Source: Psychrobacter sanguinis (lineage in GTDB: Bacteria; Pseudomonadota; Gammaproteobacteria; Pseudomonadales; Moraxellaceae). Taken from it: a DNA stretch of 64,000 bases. A model generated the notes under the pieces. The model made no database searches. It was not told the origin of the DNA and saw only the letters and a program-made list of their open reading frames with translations. Positions 12,435 to 21,786 of the stretch are shown here, piece after piece. Each line of letters begins with the position of its first letter. Positions within the stretch are counted from its first letter, which is position 1. The stretch spans positions 992,001 to 1,056,000 of the forward strand of contig NZ_CP085990.1 in assembly GCF_020736705.1 (NCBI RefSeq), written 5' to 3'. A program made the position numbers and the translations under genes.

Positions 12435-13784
12435 TTATGGAGACTGAATAACCTTACCCTGTTTCATGTGAAACAATTTAGCTTCTGGCCAATACGGTTG
12501 GATTTTGGTCATTATGTCATCATCTAAGCTGGTGATAAAAACCTGACAAGACAACTGTGACAGCGACTTAAGTAGGATAGAAAGTGCCCGCTCATCAAGT
12601 TCAGCGGTAATATCATCTAGCAGTACTAAGGGTAACCCCTCATCGTTTCCAATGGAAACAGCATTGTTTGCCTCCATACCTGCCAATAACGGCAGTTGTG
12701 ACAATCTTAAGGCGGTGATTAATAGCTTTTTCTCGCCTCGAGATAATATATTGGCGGCTTGTTCACGCACATTACCCAAGACCACCTCATCCTCTTCCTC
12801 AAACACCTGATCTGAATCTAGTTCGTGACCATTGTCTGTCTGATCATCCTCTAATACCGAATCATTAAACAGCTCAGGATAGTCTGTTTGCACAGAATCC
12901 AAGGTTAATGGCGCTTCCTGCTGTTCATTGTTTGCAGATTGAAGTCTCTTATTCTCAGAAGTTTGATTGACTTGTTGCCTAGCAGCTTCGTCTTCCACCC
13001 ACAGTACCTGCACATCTGCACGGTGACAGCCAATGCGAGTGTAGCCACTCTGACAGTCTTGGGCCAATCGTTGTTGCAATAATTCGTCTAATGGGATCTC
13101 GGTGTTATACCCTGCTGAAAATCTAAGCTGGATAAAGGGCGCATAAGCCGGCAATAGCTGTTTAAGAAGGTCATTAAATAAAGGCTGCCATTCTTCAAAA
13201 GCCTGCTGTCGATAGTGGGTAATCAAAGCAGCATGATTGGCCAGCCCTTTGTCCCAAGCTGCCAACTCTTTTCGTTGATAGTCTGACAACCTAGGCGACT
13301 GCTTTAGCAAGGCATTTCGTTGTTTTAATAAGCGCTGATAAGACAACCATTGCGGATGAAACCCAGGTTTCACGTGAAACGTTATCCAGTCTAATAATTG
13401 CCTTCGACTGCCACTTCCTATTTCCAATATATCCATCGACGAAGGGTCAATTAATAAGGTAGGTAATTGCTTGGTCAACGCACTTTGTACATAGACTGCC
13501 TGTTGATCTAAGCGCATGATGCTACTAGCATCTTGAGCTTTTTGTATGGCCATACTACTGCCACTGGCGAACTTGGCATGCACCGTAGTATGGGGCGCAT
13601 GATGAGAAATATAACGTTTTGGCTGATGATGCCGAAAGCTCTTGCCACGAGAGAGTAGATATAAGGATTCTAATAAGGAGGTTTTACCACTGCCATTTGC
13701 CCCAACGAATACATTACACTGCCCTACTGGAATATGGACCGCTTGCAAATTACGTAAGTGATGGATGCTAAGTTGGGTCAGCAT
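12435..13784 (-). CDS. recF: DNA replication and repair protein RecF
   Basis: SMC-like ATPase that loads RecA at single-stranded gaps with RecO and RecR. The Walker A motif is at residues 28-35 (GANGSGKT). The ABC signature LSRGEKKLL is near 347-355 and Walker B near 386-397 (LVLLDDITAELD). The protein is 449 residues, about 90 longer than usual. The excess is a Gln/Asn-rich then strongly acidic block at about residues 263-340, placed just before the signature motif. Two parS-like palindromes lie inside the gene: one encoding FHVK at residues 136-139 and one at the carboxyl end (LFHMK). It is separated from dnaN by a terminator. Confidence 0.95.
   Translation of the reverse strand: MLTQLSIHHLRNLQAVHIPVGQCNVFVGANGSGKTSLLESLYLLSRGKSFRHHQPKRYISHHAPHTTVHAKFASGSSMAIQKAQDASSIMRLDQQAVYVQSALTKQLPTLLIDPSSMDILEIGSGSRRQLLDWITFHVKPGFHPQWLSYQRLLKQRNALLKQSPRLSDYQRKELAAWDKGLANHAALITHYRQQAFEEWQPLFNDLLKQLLPAYAPFIQLRFSAGYNTEIPLDELLQQRLAQDCQSGYTRIGCHRADVQVLWVEDEAARQQVNQTSENKRLQSANNEQQEAPLTLDSVQTDYPELFNDSVLEDDQTDNGHELDSDQVFEEEDEVVLGNVREQAANILSRGEKKLLITALRLSQLPLLAGMEANNAVSIGNDEGLPLVLLDDITAELDERALSILLKSLSQLSCQVFITSLDDDIMTKIQPYWPEAKLFHMKQGKVIQSP
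12460..12475. promoter_or_regulatory. parS-like site (one change) in recF
   Basis: TGTTTCATGTGAAACA differs from canonical parS by one base in the central hexamer. It lies in the last codons of recF. Confidence 0.65.
13366..13381. promoter_or_regulatory. parS site in recF
   Basis: GGTTTCACGTGAAACG: the inner 14 bases match the parS palindrome exactly; only the outermost pair differs. Within the recF reading frame. Confidence 0.85.
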
Positions 13785-14134
13785 ATAAAAAGACCTTTAT
13801 TGTGTGTTGAATCATTTTAATGAGGGCATTGTGGCCATGATTAAAGCCCACATTACTTTTCAATATAACTCTCAATGTCTGAGTACCAAATTTACCAGCA
13901 ATATTTGTCAACAGTAGCATAAGCTATTAAATTAGCTATATGAGCAATCGCTTTAAATAATGGACGCTTAAATAAATAAGTCTTTAGACTTGGAAAAAAC
14001 AATATCAGGCAACTTCATTTAACATAATGTGTAGAAATACTAGTTATAAGATTATGTTAAATTAAAAATACTAGCTATCATAGTTCATTACATAAACAAT
14101 AGATAAAATGCAGCTATTAAAATCACCATAAAAA
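13785..14134. other. Gene-free stretch between recF and the dnaN terminator
   Basis: About 350 AT-rich bases upstream of recF. They presumably hold a recF promoter, because dnaN ends at its own terminator. No clear -35/-10 pair or reading frame was recognised. Confidence 0.3.
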
Positions 14135-14158
14135 AAGCAAAACCCTGAGGTTTTGCTT
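14135..14158 (-). terminator. Intrinsic terminator after dnaN
   Basis: AAGCAAAACC pairs with GGTTTTGCTT around a CTGA loop. On the minus strand it is followed by a run of seven T, directly downstream of dnaN. It separates dnaN from recF transcription. Confidence 0.82.
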
Positions 14159-14185
14159 ATTAGAAAAACTATAGCATTGCTGTTG

Positions 14186-15361
14186 CTAGATACGCATCGG
14201 CATAATCACGTATTGATGCTGTGAGTCATTCAACTGATTGACCAACACCGAACTATTAGCTTGGCTCATATGTAATTGAACATCGCCACCCAATACATCC
14301 AACACATCTTGCAAATAGGCAGCATTAAAAGATAGCTCAATAGGTTCACCTTGATAGTTAACCTGTAATGCTTCTACTGCTTCATCCTGTTCAGCGTTAT
14401 TAGCGCGAACTTCTACATTCCCATCTTGGGAGAACTTAAAGATAACACCACGTGACTTCTCATTACTTAAAATAGAGACCCGTCTTAGGACGTCTGTCAT
14501 TTGGTCCTTATTGGCCAAAGCTACTTTATTGGTACTGGCAGGCATAACTCGGCGATAATCTGGGAATTTTCCGTCAATTAGACGGGCGGTAAAGGTAACT
14601 TTTATAGCGTCGTCAATTTGACCGGTGCTATTAACATTACCAAAAGGCAGCGTTACTTGTAAAAACTCGCGCCCAAACACCAAGGTTAAATTACCATCGT
14701 TATCGCCTACCAGTTTACCCAGCTCATTACCCAAGCGCTCAAGCTCAATAACTGCTTTGCGTGGTAAGATAGCCTGCATGGTAAAATCATCAGCAACATC
14801 AATAACGCTGCGGGCTAATGCCAAACGATGACCGTCGGTAGCCACGGTGGTTAATTGTCTTTGAGCCACTTCAAATAGCATACCCGTTAGGTAATAACGC
14901 ACATCTTGAATGGCCATGGCAAATTGAGTTTTTGCCATTAAATCCATCAATACGGCGCGACTTAAAGTCAGCGGTGTAATATTGGCTGGGGTACCTAATA
15001 CTGGAAAGTCTGCAGCGGGCAATGTCCCCAACACAAAACGGCTTTTACCGCTAGTGATCACGCAGCGCTCGTTGGCTTCGGCACTAAAATTAACCATAGT
15101 ATCTTTGGGTAATAATTTACAGATTTCATGCAGCTTAGACGCCGGTAAAGTAGTCGCACCGACCACACCCGTTGCCCCATTACCCAGCTTAACTTCGGCG
15201 CTTAACTCTACCTCCAAATCAGAGGCCGTTAAGATGAGCAGTTGCTCAGTAACTTCCAGCTTAATATTGCCCAGAACTACCATGTTATGGCGTTTGTCTG
15301 CCGCTTTGGCAATCAAGTTGATGGCTTTTAGCAGCAATTCACGATTTATAGACAGTTGCAT
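14186..15361 (-). CDS. dnaN: DNA polymerase III sliding clamp (beta subunit)
   Basis: Ring-shaped processivity factor for DNA polymerase III. It is 391 residues, slightly longer than the 366 of E. coli. The amino terminus (MQLSINRELLLKAINLIAKAA) and carboxyl terminus (QHQYVIMPMRI, the typical MPMR ending) are standard, and three repeats of the clamp fold are covered. Small insertions occur around residues 215-260 (NSTGQIDDAIKV). The start codon is confirmed by homology of the first helix. It lies 244 bases downstream of dnaA on the same strand and is followed by its own terminator. Confidence 0.97.
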   Translation of the reverse strand: MQLSINRELLLKAINLIAKAADKRHNMVVLGNIKLEVTEQLLILTASDLEVELSAEVKLGNGATGVVGATTLPASKLHEICKLLPKDTMVNFSAEANERCVITSGKSRFVLGTLPAADFPVLGTPANITPLTLSRAVLMDLMAKTQFAMAIQDVRYYLTGMLFEVAQRQLTTVATDGHRLALARSVIDVADDFTMQAILPRKAVIELERLGNELGKLVGDNDGNLTLVFGREFLQVTLPFGNVNSTGQIDDAIKVTFTARLIDGKFPDYRRVMPASTNKVALANKDQMTDVLRRVSILSNEKSRGVIFKFSQDGNVEVRANNAEQDEAVEALQVNYQGEPIELSFNAAYLQDVLDVLGGDVQLHMSQANSSVLVNQLNDSQHQYVIMPMRI

Positions 15362-15605
15362 AATATTGGACTCTTTAATGAGGTCTTAATTCTTAATGTG
15401 AGGTATACCTAGTTTAATCTGACTTATTTGGTTTGATTCACGCTTTTATTATTAAGGCTATGCTGTTTCACCCACTGTGTTTATTCAAGTTGTATGGGTG
15501 ATTAAGGCTATTTAGTATAACCAAATATTAAACGCTCTGCACGATAAGCATTTGAAGTAATACTTACCCTTCCCTTCTCTTAGCTCACTTTATTTATTTA
15601 GCCGA

Positions 15606-17015
15606 CTATCCCGCTTGCAGGGTCATCGATAAAGCTTTGTATTCTTTGTCTAATACCGGATCTTCACTACGCAGCTGGGCCACTTTGTCACAGGCATGCA
15701 TCACAGTGGTGTGATCACGACCACCAAAAGACTGTCCAATATCTGGAAAACTGTCTTTGGTCAGCTCTCGCGCTAAGGCCATAGCAATTTGGCGAGGGCG
15801 CGCAATGCTGCGGGTACGCTTTTTACTCATTAAGTCTTTTACCGAGACATCATAGTACTCCGCCACAACTTTGCGGATATTATCCATGCTTACCGCTTGT
15901 GAACGTATAGCAATCACGTCTTTTAGCGCATATTGCACCATATCTAGATCAATTGGATTGCCGGTCAGATTGGCATTTGCCACCACCTGATTTAATGCAC
16001 CCTCCAAGCGTCTAACGTTAGATACCACGTTTTGAGCGATAAATAGCGCACACTCTTTTGGTAGCTCGACCCCGGACAGACTCGCTTTCTTTTGTAGAAT
16101 TTGCATTCGCGTTTCCATCTCTGGTGGTTCAATTGAAACCGCCAATCCAGAAGAAAACCTTGACCGAAAACGTTCATCAAATTCAGTCATCTGTGACGGA
16201 TGACGGTCTGATGCCAAGATAACCTGCTTGCCCTCTACCATGAAATCGGCAAATAACGATAAGAACTCACTACTCGATTTATTTTTACCTGCCAGAACGT
16301 GCACATCATCGATAATTAATAGATCGACCCGCTTAATTTTGCGTTTGAACTGTTCAATTTTTTGATTACGCAGGGCATATACCAACTGATTGATAAATTT
16401 TTCCGAAGAAAAGTAGTAAAAAGTCTTGCCAATTTTTAAATACTTATGCGCCACTGAATGCATCAAATGGGTTTTACCCAGTCCCGAAGCTCCATAAAGA
16501 AACAAAGGGTTGTGCCGGTTTTGCGATTGTTTTTTACCCAGCTCTTGGCAGGCTTTGTAAGCCAACATATTTGACTTACCACTGACAAAGGTCTCGAAAG
16601 TAAAATAAGGATTAATATAACTTAGAGATTTATCGGAAGCCATTTGTGCGGCATCTGATAAATTACCTTCTGAGTCAAGACCTTGGGTCATCGAAGCAGA
16701 CCCTCTATTGTGATGACCGTTTGACGTATTTCGGTCCACAGTCGAGTCTTGAGGCGCAGGCTGAACACTGCTTTCAACCTTAATGACGACTTGGCTGATT
16801 TCCCCGTTGCTGTGTTGCTTGGCCAATTGCTCGATGGCAGCGAAATGATTTTCTTGAACATGGGTGACAAAGTATTGGTTTGGCGCCAGTAACTCTAATT
16901 TATCCCCAACCACTTTGGCAGAAAGTGGACGAAGCCACATCGTAAACTCATTTTCTTTGAGCTGATATCTTAAGTCATTAAGACATCTATCCCATAACGG
17001 TAAACTCTCTGACAT
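15606..17015 (-). CDS. dnaA: Chromosomal replication initiator protein DnaA
   Basis: Origin-binding AAA+ initiator that unwinds oriC. At 469 residues it is of normal size. Domain I is at the amino end (LPLWDRCLNDLRYQLKENEF), followed by a low-complexity linker (about 90-140). The AAA+ domain has Walker A (GASGLGKTH) and Walker B (LLIIDDVHVLAGK). Domain IV has the DnaA signature (GGRDHTTVMHACDKV) near residues 430-445. It is transcribed away from the origin. DnaA boxes begin about 120 bases upstream of its start, consistent with autoregulation. Confidence 0.98.
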   Translation of the reverse strand: MSESLPLWDRCLNDLRYQLKENEFTMWLRPLSAKVVGDKLELLAPNQYFVTHVQENHFAAIEQLAKQHSNGEISQVVIKVESSVQPAPQDSTVDRNTSNGHHNRGSASMTQGLDSEGNLSDAAQMASDKSLSYINPYFTFETFVSGKSNMLAYKACQELGKKQSQNRHNPLFLYGASGLGKTHLMHSVAHKYLKIGKTFYYFSSEKFINQLVYALRNQKIEQFKRKIKRVDLLIIDDVHVLAGKNKSSSEFLSLFADFMVEGKQVILASDRHPSQMTEFDERFRSRFSSGLAVSIEPPEMETRMQILQKKASLSGVELPKECALFIAQNVVSNVRRLEGALNQVVANANLTGNPIDLDMVQYALKDVIAIRSQAVSMDNIRKVVAEYYDVSVKDLMSKKRTRSIARPRQIAMALARELTKDSFPDIGQSFGGRDHTTVMHACDKVAQLRSEDPVLDKEYKALSMTLQAG

Positions 17016-17137
17016 GACCCATTAACCCTGATAAGACGGACAAAAAAAGAAGAGTAGGGGAGGACAAAAGGACTCTCTCACCCTGTTTTGAGGGGGTACT
17101 TTACCACACAAAACCATAAATATCATCACAATTCTTC
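17016..17137. other. dnaA leader region
   Basis: About 120 bases between the dnaA start and the first DnaA box, with a purine-rich segment (on the plus strand) near 17040-17070. It probably holds the dnaA promoter and leader; no promoter elements were assigned. Confidence 0.35.
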
Positions 17138-17345
17138 TGTGGATAACTTTGTGGCTAAACCTGTGGATAACTAAAATACGAGAGTTATACAGAGTTTAAC
17201 AACAGGTTATCAACAGCAATAACCACAGGTTAAATATATGAAATAGTTGAATTTTTATCACTTATTCACAGATAATTAGGGTGCTAATAATAACAAAAGA
17301 ACTATTATATATATAGTTATAGAGCACTTTGCTTTCTGTGGATAA
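17138..17345. other. Putative oriC: DnaA-box cluster and AT-rich unwinding element
   Basis: Perfect DnaA boxes lie at 17138-17146, 17162-17170 and 17337-17345 (all TGTGGATAA). Near matches lie at 17185-17193 (TTATACAGA), 17207-17215 (TTATCAACA) and 17262-17270 (TTATTCACA). A strongly AT-rich tract at about 17284-17325 (run of TA steps) between the boxes could be the duplex-unwinding element. The position between divergent dnaA and rpmH is the known origin site in pseudomonads and relatives. Gene orientation also switches here, consistent with diverging replication forks. Confidence 0.85.
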
Positions 17346-18229
17346 GTTTTCAACAAGATTTAAGTTTACTCTGTCAAAAACAGAGAAGTGATACTATAAA
17401 AACAGCAGGTTGTGACTTAAGTTTGATAAACCAAAGATAGAGATTAGCTAAAAACAGAACCTATTAAATCTTAAATACTAGTAATAAAAAATTTATTTAA
17501 CACCCTAAGGAACTACTAATTAATTTAGCAGTGATCAGTAACAAGCAATTATTTACCTAAGCTAGGGATACCATAAAACCAGTCGCAGCAACGACACAAA
17601 AGCAACGACGCAATAATTAAGATTATCTAGGCAACGTTATAAGCCTCAAGTCACCTAAGCGCAATGCTTATCATCAACCGTCTTACAAAACCAAAACCTA
17701 AGTCTTTTGAGTAAACATGATCTGCTTTCTTCAACTGCCTGTCCCAGTTATTAACTCTGGATTTCTGGTTTTCCAATATCAGTTTTCAACAGTTTTATAG
17801 CCAACTCATTTATAGCCGACTCACGAATACGATAAAGATTTTTTAACTCATATTTTGATTTATCGAGGAATGAAAAAAATAGGCATTGTTTAATTTATAT
17901 TCATAAAAATAGCCTAATAAACCCCGAGTTCATCCTGTTTTTTGTTTAGATAACCTGTATAGTTGTCTATGATAGGAAGGATAACAAATTAGTTGGTCTG
18001 GTTTCCTCTAGTATTTTTTTATTAAATTCTAAATCTCACGGTTTATCACAAATTTCAATAGCAAATAAGGCTAATAAAATATAAGTGGTGCTCGAGTTAT
18101 GATTAACCCCAGTTCAAATCTTAGTTTAAATATTGGATCCTTCCGTTTCCTGCCAACCAGATAGGGTAAATTGAACTCCTACAGCAGTGTTCATATGAGA
18201 TTGTTGCCAGGTTAAACCTTTATTTATTA
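17346..18229. other. Origin-flanking gene-free region
   Basis: Almost 900 AT-rich bases between the DnaA-box cluster and the rpmH promoter. Only weak DnaA-box-like matches (for example TTATCACAA near 18044) were seen, and no convincing reading frame or RNA gene. Confidence 0.4.
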
Positions 18230-18258
18230 TTGACAATAGCGGTCTAAACTGGCATAAT
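18230..18258 (+). promoter_or_regulatory. Strong sigma-70 promoter for rpmH
   Basis: TTGACA at 18230-18235, a 17-base spacer, and CATAAT at 18253-18258. This lies about 70 bases ahead of the rpmH start and is close to the sigma-70 consensus. Confidence 0.8.
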
Positions 18259-18325
18259 CGCTCGTTACTACAAATTCTTAGTGAACTCTATTTATTTTTA
18301 ATTTCTTTGCTGTCAAAGGTGATTT

Positions 18326-18460
18326 ATGAAACGTACATTCCAGCCAAGCGTTATCAAACGCAAGCGCACCCATGGTTTCCGTGCTCGCATGGCAACTAAA
18401 AAAGGTCGTCAAGTTTTAGCACGTCGTCGTGCAAAAGGTCGTCATCGTTTAACTGTGTAA
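18326..18460 (+). CDS. rpmH: 50S ribosomal protein L34
   Basis: Small basic protein of the large ribosomal subunit. The 44-residue frame begins [20 protein letters not shown] and ends [10 protein letters not shown], matching the L34 family over its full length. It is first in the rpmH-rnpA-yidD-yidC-mnmE cluster, driven by a near-consensus promoter. A terminator-like hairpin follows it, so the downstream genes may receive only part of its transcription, as fits the far greater need for a ribosomal protein than for RNase P protein. Confidence 0.98.
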   Translation: MKRTFQPSVIKRKRTHGFRARMATKKGRQVLARRRAKGRHRLTV

Positions 18461-18530
18461 TTAATTATACTAATTGACATTTAATTACCTAAAAACTTTA
18501 GACAGACAAGTTAATTCGCAGATTTTATTA

Positions 18531-18558
18531 AAAGCACCTATTTATTAGGTGCTTTTTT
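18531..18558 (+). terminator. Terminator or attenuator between rpmH and rnpA
   Basis: AAAGCACCTA pairs with TAGGTGCTTT followed by a T-run. It probably reduces read-through from rpmH into rnpA. Confidence 0.8.
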
Positions 18559-18640
18559 TGATTATGGCGTTTGAAAGCCTGTTAGCTTGTCAATACCTTC
18601 GTCTAACACCTCTGTTATTTTCATTGTATGTTGATTTATC

Positions 18641-19039
18641 ATGACTGATTACTGTTATCCCAAAGCAAAACGATTATTAAAGCCTGCTGAGTTCAAACCA
18701 GTATTTAATCAGCCACTTTTTAAAATCCATCAACCGCACTTTATGGCGTTTGCTTATGATTCTGAAAGCGAGCAAGCTCGGCTGGGTATGGCCATTACTA
18801 AAAAGAGAATTCCTACGGCGGTGGCCAGAAATACCATTAAACGTATCATTCGTGAACAGTTTCGCCATAAACACCCTGAGTTGCCTGCTTTAGATTTGGT
18901 ATTTATTTTAAAACAATCTACCAAGGACCTGAGTAATGATCAGATGCGTCAACAGGTCAATGAAATCTTAGCTAAAGTTATTGCCAAGCAACGTAGAAAT
19001 CTAGCAGCTAAGGCCAAGACCGAACAAAAGCCAGTGTGA
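18641..19039 (+). CDS. rnpA: Ribonuclease P protein component
   Basis: Protein subunit of RNase P, which helps the catalytic RNA mature the 5' ends of tRNAs. The 132-residue protein is basic and contains the family signature around residues 55-75 (KKRIPTAVARNTIKRIIREQFR). A Lys/Ala/Gln-rich tail closes it. No clear Shine-Dalgarno sequence precedes the ATG at 18641, but the amino-terminal match (KAKRLLKPAEFKPVF) supports this start. Only 51 bases separate it from yidD, so they are likely one transcript. Confidence 0.95.
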   Translation: MTDYCYPKAKRLLKPAEFKPVFNQPLFKIHQPHFMAFAYDSESEQARLGMAITKKRIPTAVARNTIKRIIREQFRHKHPELPALDLVFILKQSTKDLSNDQMRQQVNEILAKVIAKQRRNLAAKAKTEQKPV

Positions 19040-19090
19040 ATTAACGCCGGTTATAATGGTTGCCTTAGCATACTAAAAAGAGCAAGAATT

Positions 19091-19453
19091 ATGCTTTCTA
19101 ATTTTTTCTCGCGATTACTACTGGCCATTATCAAAGGCTATCAAAACTTTGTGAGTCCGCTATTACCGGCAAGATGTCGTTACTATCCTACCTGTTCTGA
19201 ATATGGTAAAACCGCTGTAATTTGGCACGGACCGGCTCAAGGCGGATGGTTGGCGGTAAAGCGTATCTGTCGCTGTCATCCTTTGGGAGGGCATGGAATA
19301 GATTTTGTACCCTTACCACTTTATAAATATACCTTCCAACCGGTAGCAAACTTGAGTGTTTCACGTGAAACATTATTCAGGGATCGAGGCGTGTATAAGG
19401 ATAGAAATAGCTACGTAGTCATGTTGAATAACCAGTTTACGGCTCTTAAATAA
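19091..19453 (+). CDS. yidD: Membrane protein insertion efficiency factor YidD
   Basis: Small membrane-associated protein that assists YidC-dependent insertion of inner-membrane proteins. The conserved core covers about residues 1-80: an amphipathic start ([17 protein letters not shown]), the cysteine motif [10 protein letters not shown], and [24 protein letters not shown]. The protein has 120 residues against about 85 typical. The extra carboxyl tail contains a perfect parS palindrome (19357-19372) translated as VSRET, and beyond it no family similarity is evident. The tail may be non-conserved sequence tolerated so that the DNA can carry the ParB site. Confidence 0.93.
   Translation: MLSNFFSRLLLAIIKGYQNFVSPLLPARCRYYPTCSEYGKTAVIWHGPAQGGWLAVKRICRCHPLGGHGIDFVPLPLYKYTFQPVANLSVSRETLFRDRGVYKDRNSYVVMLNNQFTALK
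19357..19372. promoter_or_regulatory. parS site (perfect) within yidD
   Basis: TGTTTCACGTGAAACA, canonical ParB-binding palindrome, in the sequence coding the carboxyl tail of YidD, about 2 kb from oriC. Confidence 0.93.
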
Positions 19454-19788
19454 TTTGTTAATAGTTGTCTTATAAATTAGGTTATAAACTATAGCGTATT
19501 AAAAAGTAAGCAGAGTTTAATACCTTATCAATGCCTTCTTATCGTTGCTGGTTAGGGCAATTATTGCTTCTATATCATTTGCGATGGTTTTTTAGTAAAA
19601 TAGTCCCCATTTTGTAACTGTTTTAAGGGTAAAGTAGCAACTAAAGTAACCATTAAAGACCCCCTTAATGAACAAGAGGTGCTATTCGAGTAGGGTGTTT
19701 GCTGGGGGCGTTGTGTCAGTGAATGCCCTATAACTAACCCGATAATTTTTATTTAAAAACTTCATTTAGAGTTGTTTAGGACAATCTT
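19454..19788. other. Leader region of yidC
   Basis: A 335-base gap between yidD and yidC. A CCCCC run at 19660-19664 could pair with GGGGG at 19704-19708 in the transcript, suggesting a structured leader. No small frame with a ribosome binding site was recognised. Confidence 0.3.
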
Positions 19789-21507
19789 ATGCAAAAGATA
19801 CTACGGGTGCTCATCATCATTGCGATGTTGATTACCGCATATTTGTTGGTGCTAGCTTGGCAAAAAGATTATGCCAATGTGCCAGCCACATCAGCAGACG
19901 CAGTAACCCCTTCTGTATCCACTTCTACCACTGGTGCGGACATCCCAACCAGTACCGGCACCGGTACAAGTGACATACCTGCAGCAACCGCATCAGCAAC
20001 AACCGATGTACCGTCTAGCGAAGTGGGTGGCGAAAATACCAACGCCAAACAAGGCGCGCTAATCAATGTGACGACCGACCGTTATCAAATTAAAATTGAT
20101 CCGGTAGGGGGCGATGTTGTCTATGCAGCATTGCGCAATTACAACGCCACATTAGACAGCAAAAACCCCTTTGTGCTATTGGAAAATTCGGGCCAACGTG
20201 TGTATGTTGCTCAATCAGGTTTGATTGGTCCTAATGGTATTGATACCCCAGCAGGTCGTGCAAAATATAGCTATCAGTCTGATAACTATGTTATGCAACC
20301 TGGTCAGAAGAAGCTTGAAGTTCCTTTAACGTACAAACAAGAAGATGGCGTTACCATCACCAAGACCTTTACTTTCACCGAAGGTAAATACCCTATCAGT
20401 GTTAATTACAATATCAATAACACCAGTGGTAAAGCGTGGAATGGTCAGTTGTTTGCTCAGTTAAAGCGTGATAGCAGTAAAGATCCTGGTATGGCGGATA
20501 AAGGCGCCATTAGTATGGCCACTTACTTAGGCGGTGCTTGGGGTACGCCAGACGATGACTACAATAAACTTAAATTTAAAGACTTTAATGATGGTGATTT
20601 AAAAGCTGCCAGTGACAAAGGTTGGGTCGGTATTGTTCAGCATTATTTCGTTTCAGCTTGGACACCACAGAACTTTACTGGTCAATTTTTTAGCCGTGAA
20701 AAAGCAGGCGATCATTTTATTGGTATGAACAGTGAACAATTCATGGTTCCTGCGGCCAAACAAAAAGACATTACCGCTACTTTGTATGCTGGACCAAAAG
20801 ATCAAGACTCTTTACTTGAAGTGGCTCCTGGTCTAAACAAAACTGTGGATTATGGCTTCTTATGGCCAATCTCTAAAGTGCTATTTGCGGTTTTAGAAGG
20901 TATTCATAAAGTCATTGGTAACTGGGGTTGGTCAATTATTGCCCTGACTTTATTGGTAAAACTTGCCTTGATGTGGTTCTCTAACAAGAGCTACTACTCT
21001 ATGGCTAAGATGCGGGCTATTGCGCCACGTTTACAAGCGTTAAAAGAAGAGCATGGCGATGATCGCATGAAAATGTCACAAGAAATGATGGCCATTTATA
21101 AAGAAGAGCAAGTAAACCCAATGGCAGGTTGTTTACCCATCTTATTACAGATGCCTATCTTCTTAGCTTTATACTGGGTATTGGTAGAGAGTATTGAGCT
21201 ACGTCATGCGCCTTGGATTCTATGGATTCAGGATTTATCATCAATGGATCCTTGGTTTATTTTACCAATGCTAATGGGTGCCAGTATGTTTGCGCAGCAA
21301 ATGTTTAGCCCGCAGCCGACTGATCCAATGCAAGCAAAAGTAATGAGATTCTTGCCAATTATCTTTACCTTATTCATGATGTTCTTCCCAGCGGGTCTGG
21401 TACTTTACTGGACTGTAAACAACTTGTTTACCATGGCTCAGCAGTACATTGTGAATAAGAAAGTAGAAAGAGAACAACGAGAAAAAGCAGCCAGAACAGC
21501 AGGTTAA
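19789..21507 (+). CDS. yidC: Membrane protein insertase YidC
   Basis: Inner-membrane insertase working alone or with SecYEG. It is 572 residues with the gram-negative layout: an amino-terminal helix (LRVLIIIAMLITAYLLVLAW), then a Thr/Ser/Pro/Ala-rich linker at about residues 35-85, a large periplasmic beta-sandwich domain (about 88-345), and the carboxyl-terminal five-helix insertase domain. The latter starts around GNWGWSIIALTLLVKLALMW and contains the cytoplasmic helical hairpin (MAKMRAIAPRLQALKEEHGDDR). A basic tail (KKVEREQREKAA) follows. The linker is unusually rich in Ser-Thr-Gly-Thr. It ends at a strong terminator. Confidence 0.97.
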   Translation: MQKILRVLIIIAMLITAYLLVLAWQKDYANVPATSADAVTPSVSTSTTGADIPTSTGTGTSDIPAATASATTDVPSSEVGGENTNAKQGALINVTTDRYQIKIDPVGGDVVYAALRNYNATLDSKNPFVLLENSGQRVYVAQSGLIGPNGIDTPAGRAKYSYQSDNYVMQPGQKKLEVPLTYKQEDGVTITKTFTFTEGKYPISVNYNINNTSGKAWNGQLFAQLKRDSSKDPGMADKGAISMATYLGGAWGTPDDDYNKLKFKDFNDGDLKAASDKGWVGIVQHYFVSAWTPQNFTGQFFSREKAGDHFIGMNSEQFMVPAAKQKDITATLYAGPKDQDSLLEVAPGLNKTVDYGFLWPISKVLFAVLEGIHKVIGNWGWSIIALTLLVKLALMWFSNKSYYSMAKMRAIAPRLQALKEEHGDDRMKMSQEMMAIYKEEQVNPMAGCLPILLQMPIFLALYWVLVESIELRHAPWILWIQDLSSMDPWFILPMLMGASMFAQQMFSPQPTDPMQAKVMRFLPIIFTLFMMFFPAGLVLYWTVNNLFTMAQQYIVNKKVEREQREKAARTAG

Positions 21508-21548
21508 TTACCAACTGATTTGGTGATTAAGCCTCATTCTAACTGAAC

Positions 21549-21581
21549 AAAAGCACCTATATGACTCATATAGGTGCTTTT
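21549..21581 (+). terminator. Intrinsic terminator after yidC
   Basis: A perfect 16-bp inverted repeat (AAAAGCACCTATATGA and its complement) around a single C, with a T-rich tail. The stem resembles the hairpin after rpmH. Confidence 0.85.
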
Positions 21582-21786
21582 GTTTTATAGAGCGGTTTAT
21601 ATAACAGGCATTGAATAAGCACTGTTTAGTACCTACTATAAGACCTTATATACGGCTATAAAAGGCATCAGCCAATGTGTTAGTTGTAGGTCGTATTTAT
21701 TCTATTACAGATTCATAGCCTTTGTATCAAACCCCTCATTCATTCTTAAATGGCCAAATGCCAAGACTTTAATCAGAGCTAATTTT

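Noticed and set aside
12645..12659. Palindrome GTTTCCAATGGAAAC in recF resembling parS
   Set aside because: Odd-length centre and no CACGTG core; does not match ParB sites.
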